Shown here one piece after another: positions 3,937 through 6,574 of a stretch of DNA of 6,574 nt. How positions within the stretch are numbered: the first letter of the stretch is position 1; each line of letters opens with the position of its first letter. The translations under genes and the position numbers were made by a program. The notes beneath the pieces are model-generated. The model worked only from the letters and a program-made list of their open reading frames with translations, had not been told where the DNA came from and searched no databases. Origin of the DNA: CAZBWP01 sp964630265 (GTDB lineage: Bacteria; Pseudomonadota; Alphaproteobacteria; Rhodospirillales; Defluviicoccaceae). Location: assembly GCA_964630265.1 (NCBI GenBank), contig CAZVRW010000105.1, positions 1-6,574 on the forward strand, read 5' to 3'.

Positions 3937-6574
3937 ATGGCCAACACCTTCCTCGGACGCAAGAGCGTTCGGAAGAATTTCGGACGTATCTCCGCGGCCG
4001 TGCCGATGCCGAACCTGATCGAGGTTCAGAAGTCATCCTATGAGCAGTTCCTGCAACGGACCATCGCCGACGAGCACCGCGAGGAGATCGGCCTGCAGGA
4101 AGCCTTCAAGTCGGTGTTTCCGATCAACGACTTCTCCGAGCGCGGCACCCTTGAGTTCGTCCGCTACGAATTTGACGAGCCGAAGTACGACGTCGAGGAG
4201 TGCCAGCAACGCGGCATGACCTATTCGGCGCCGCTGAAGGTGACGCTGCGCCTCGTCGTCTGGGACATCGACGAGGAAACCGGCGCCCGCTCCGTCCGCG
4301 ACATCAAGGAGCAGGATGTCTACATGGGCGACATGCCGCTGATGACGGAGAACGGCACGTTCATCATCAACGGCACGGAACGCGTCATCGTCTCGCAGAT
4401 GCACCGCTCGCCCGGTGTGTTCTTCGATCATGACAAGGGCAAGACGCACGCCTCCGGCAAGTATCTCTATGCCGCGCGGGTGATCCCCTACCGCGGCTCC
4501 TGGCTGGACTTCGAATTCGACGCCAAGGATCTCGTATACGTACGCATCGACCGGCGGCGCAAGTTGCCGGTGACGACGCTGCTGATGGCCCTCGATAGCG
4601 CCGACAGCGCGCAACTCCGCGTCGCCCGCACCGCCGAAGGCCGATCGGTCGACCCGGCCGAGATCTCCGGCATGTCGCCCGAGGCGATCCTCGACTACTT
4701 CTATGACAAGGTCGTGTTCAGCAAGGCCGAGCAGGGCTGGAAGACGGCCTTTCGGCCCGAGCGCATGCGCGGCGTCAAGCTGGTGAATGACCTGATCGAC
4801 GCCCGCACCGGCGAAACGGTGGCGGAGGCGGGCACCAAGCTGACGCCGAAGCTGCTGCGCCAACTCAACGACTCGGGGCTGAGCGAGACCTTCGTTCCCG
4901 ATGAGGAACTGCTCGGACGCTATGTCGCCGAGGACCTGATCGACGAGGCAACGGGCCGCATCTACGTCGAGGCCGGCGACGAAATCACCGAGCAGGCGAT
5001 GGCCGTGCTCAACGAGGCCGGCATCCGTGAGATCCGGACGCTGGCGATCGATCACATCAACGTCGGCCCGTACATCCGCAACACGCTGGCCGTCGACCGC
5101 AATACGTCGCGCGACGAGGCCCTGTTCGACATCTATCGCGTCATGCGCCCGGGCGAGCCGCCCACCCTCGAGACCGCCGACACCATGTTCAATGGTCTGT
5201 TCTTCGATTCCGAGCGCTACGACCTTTCGGCGGTCGGCCGGGTCAAGATGAACGCGCGGCTCGGCTTCGAGACCGAGGACACGATCCGCATCCTGCGGCG
5301 CGAGGACATTCTCGCCGTCGTCAAGACGCTGGTCAACCTGAAGGATGGACGCGGCGAAGTCGACGACATCGATCACCTCGGCAACCGGCGCGTCCGCTCT
5401 GTCGGCGAGTTGATGGAGAACCAGTATCGGGTCGGCCTGCTCCGGATGGAGCGCGCGGTGCGCGAGCGGATGAGTTCGGTGGACATCGATACGGTGATGC
5501 CGCAGGAATTGATCAACGCCAAACCGGCGTCGGCGTCGGTGCGCGAGTTCTTCGGCTCGTCCCAGCTCAGCCAGTTCATGGACCAGACGAACCCGCTGTC
5601 GGAGGTGACGCACAAGCGGCGGCTGTCGGCGCTCGGCCCGGGCGGCCTGACCCGCGAGCGTGCCGGCTTCGAGGTGCGCGACGTCCACCCGACCCACTAC
5701 GGCCGGATCTGTCCGATCGAGACGCCGGAAGGGCCGAACATCGGCCTGATCAACTCGCTGGCGACGTTTGCGCGGGTCAACAAGTACGGCTTCATCGAGA
5801 CCCCCTACCGACGCATCGTCGACGGCCGGGTCACCGACGAGGTGATCTACATGTCGGCCATGGACGAGGGACGCTACACCATCGCCCAGGCCAACGCCGT
5901 GCTCGACGAGCAGGGTCGGTTCACCGAGGATCTGGTCAGCTGCCGCCGCGGCAACGACTTCTCGTTGGTGCGGCCGGAGGACATCGACTTTATCGACGTC
6001 TCGCCGAAACAGCTGGTGTCGGTGGCGACGGCGCTGATCCCGTTCCTGGAGAACGACGACGCCAACCGCGCCCTGATGGGCTCGAACATGCAGCGTCAGG
6101 CCGTGCCGCTGGTACGCGCCGAGGCGCCGCTGGTCGGCACCGGCATGGAGGCGACCGTCGCACGCGATTCCGGCGCGACCATCGTCGCCCGGCGCTCCGG
6201 GGTCGTCGACCAGGTGGACGCCACCCGAATCGTCGTGCGCGCCACCTCGGAAGCGTCCAGTTCGGCGCCCGGCGTCGACATCTACACGCTGCTCAAATTC
6301 CAGCGCTCCAACCAGAACACAACCCTGCATCAGCGCCCGCTGGTCAAGGTCGGCGACGTGGTGAAGGCCGGCGACACCATCGGGGACGGGCCGTCGACGC
6401 AACTCGGCGACTTGGCGCTCGGCCGCAACGTGCTGGTCGCCTTCATGCCGTGGCAGGGCTACAACTTCGAGGACTCGATCCTGATTTCCGAGCGGATCGT
6501 CCGCGACGACGTCTTCACATCGATCCACATCGAGGAATTCGAAGTGATGGCGCGTGACACCAAGCTTGGACAGG
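3937..6574 (+). CDS. rpoB: DNA-directed RNA polymerase subunit beta (3'-truncated by window end)
   Basis: 879 complete codons, no in-frame stop or frameshift; the gene continues past the window (family length about 1,340-1,390). Beta forms one pincer of RNA polymerase and much of the active-site wall. From the N-terminus: the lobe with GERVIVSQ-type motif TERVIVSQMHRSPGVFFD near 147-164; the insertion beta-SI1, where two related units (286-315 and 334-363) match at 12 of 30 residues; the rifampicin region at about 543-566; the IETPEGPNIGLI motif near 604-615; and NFEDSIL near 843-849, whose Glu845-Asp846 correspond to E. coli E813-D814 near the active site. The offset from E. coli grows from +6 to +33 across the SI1 region, so most extra residues lie there. 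ATG 3937 is supported by AGGAG at 3927-3931, 5 nt upstream. Confidence 0.98.
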   Translation, partial: MANTFLGRKSVRKNFGRISAAVPMPNLIEVQKSSYEQFLQRTIADEHREEIGLQEAFKSVFPINDFSERGTLEFVRYEFDEPKYDVEECQQRGMTYSAPLKVTLRLVVWDIDEETGARSVRDIKEQDVYMGDMPLMTENGTFIINGTERVIVSQMHRSPGVFFDHDKGKTHASGKYLYAARVIPYRGSWLDFEFDAKDLVYVRIDRRRKLPVTTLLMALDSADSAQLRVARTAEGRSVDPAEISGMSPEAILDYFYDKVVFSKAEQGWKTAFRPERMRGVKLVNDLIDARTGETVAEAGTKLTPKLLRQLNDSGLSETFVPDEELLGRYVAEDLIDEATGRIYVEAGDEITEQAMAVLNEAGIREIRTLAIDHINVGPYIRNTLAVDRNTSRDEALFDIYRVMRPGEPPTLETADTMFNGLFFDSERYDLSAVGRVKMNARLGFETEDTIRILRREDILAVVKTLVNLKDGRGEVDDIDHLGNRRVRSVGELMENQYRVGLLRMERAVRERMSSVDIDTVMPQELINAKPASASVREFFGSSQLSQFMDQTNPLSEVTHKRRLSALGPGGLTRERAGFEVRDVHPTHYGRICPIETPEGPNIGLINSLATFARVNKYGFIETPYRRIVDGRVTDEVIYMSAMDEGRYTIAQANAVLDEQGRFTEDLVSCRRGNDFSLVRPEDIDFIDVSPKQLVSVATALIPFLENDDANRALMGSNMQRQAVPLVRAEAPLVGTGMEATVARDSGATIVARRSGVVDQVDATRIVVRATSEASSSAPGVDIYTLLKFQRSNQNTTLHQRPLVKVGDVVKAGDTIGDGPSTQLGDLALGRNVLVAFMPWQGYNFEDSILISERIVRDDVFTSIHIEEFEVMARDTKLGQ
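5563..5634 (+). other. Rifampicin-resistance-determining region of rpoB
   Basis: Residues 543-566 correspond to E. coli 510-533 (offset +33). The key positions keep the sensitive-type residues: Gln546 (E. coli Q513), Asp549 (D516), Ser555 (S522), His559 (H526), Arg562 (R529) and Ser564 (S531). Differences are Thr551, Val557 and Leu563 where E. coli has N518, I524 and I530; Thr551 and Leu563 look like normal lineage variation in alphaproteobacteria. No common resistance substitution is visible. Confidence 0.85.

Noticed and set aside
2183..4036. 617-codon minus-strand frame across the gap, rplJ and rplL
   Set aside because: It runs through 100 N bases and is antisense to two certain ribosomal protein genes; low-complexity translation with no family signal.
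4033..6528. 831-codon open frame on the minus strand
   Set aside because: It is antisense to rpoB, whose frame is unmistakable. GC-rich codons with few T or A produce long antisense frames; the product is Arg, His, Asp and Val rich with no recognisable domain.
1..6574. Mobile element, CRISPR, defence or otherwise undescribed gene system
   Set aside because: All space is taken by a standard tuf-secE-nusG-rplKAJL-rpoB cluster and its leaders; there are no transposase, integrase, terminal repeats or spacer arrays.

Overview
The window is a stretch of core housekeeping sequence from a GC-rich bacterium: the tuf / tRNA-Trp / secE-nusG / rplKAJL / rpoB cluster, all on the + strand. The tuf-tRNA-Trp-secE order, a 65-residue single-span SecE, MDRAQK-type L10 and RpoB residue choices such as Thr in MDQTNP point to an alphaproteobacterium. 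The strong GC bias suggests a Rhodospirillales-like lineage, but that last step is a guess. The 100-base N run shows this is a scaffolded draft or metagenome assembly.

Layout: 1-35 is the last codons of EF-Tu (tuf). 90-165 is tRNA-Trp(CCA) with an encoded CCA end. 188-385 is secE and 391-921 nusG, 5 nt apart. A 98-nt GC-rich leader precedes rplK (1020-1448). rplA (1453-2148) follows after 4 nt. 2149-2596 is a long non-coding region holding the rplJ leader and interrupted by the N gap (2337-2436). rplJ (2597-3148, GTG start) and rplL (3224-3619) follow. 3620-3936 holds a plausible sigma-70-type promoter and a strongly structured rpoB leader. rpoB begins at 3937 and runs off the window at 6574 with 879 complete codons, open and undamaged.

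The genes supply the protein-export motor channel (SecE), an elongation/coupling factor (NusG), the mobile ribosomal stalks that handle translation factors and E-site tRNA (L11, L10, L12, L1), and the RNA polymerase beta subunit. They are normally expressed together, with autoregulation by L1 (rplKA), by the L10-L12 complex (rplJL), and separate control of rpoBC. The intergenic sequences here contain hairpins in the places where such control would act.

I found no mobile element, CRISPR array, defence system or unknown gene. The most distinctive signal is in L10: its C-terminal helix carries four regular 11-residue repeats, one more than I recall as usual for alphaproteobacteria. If each repeat holds one L12 dimer, this ribosome would carry eight L12 copies. 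The second is a set of mutually exclusive pairings around the rplJ Shine-Dalgarno. The third is the promoter and hairpin series before rpoB.
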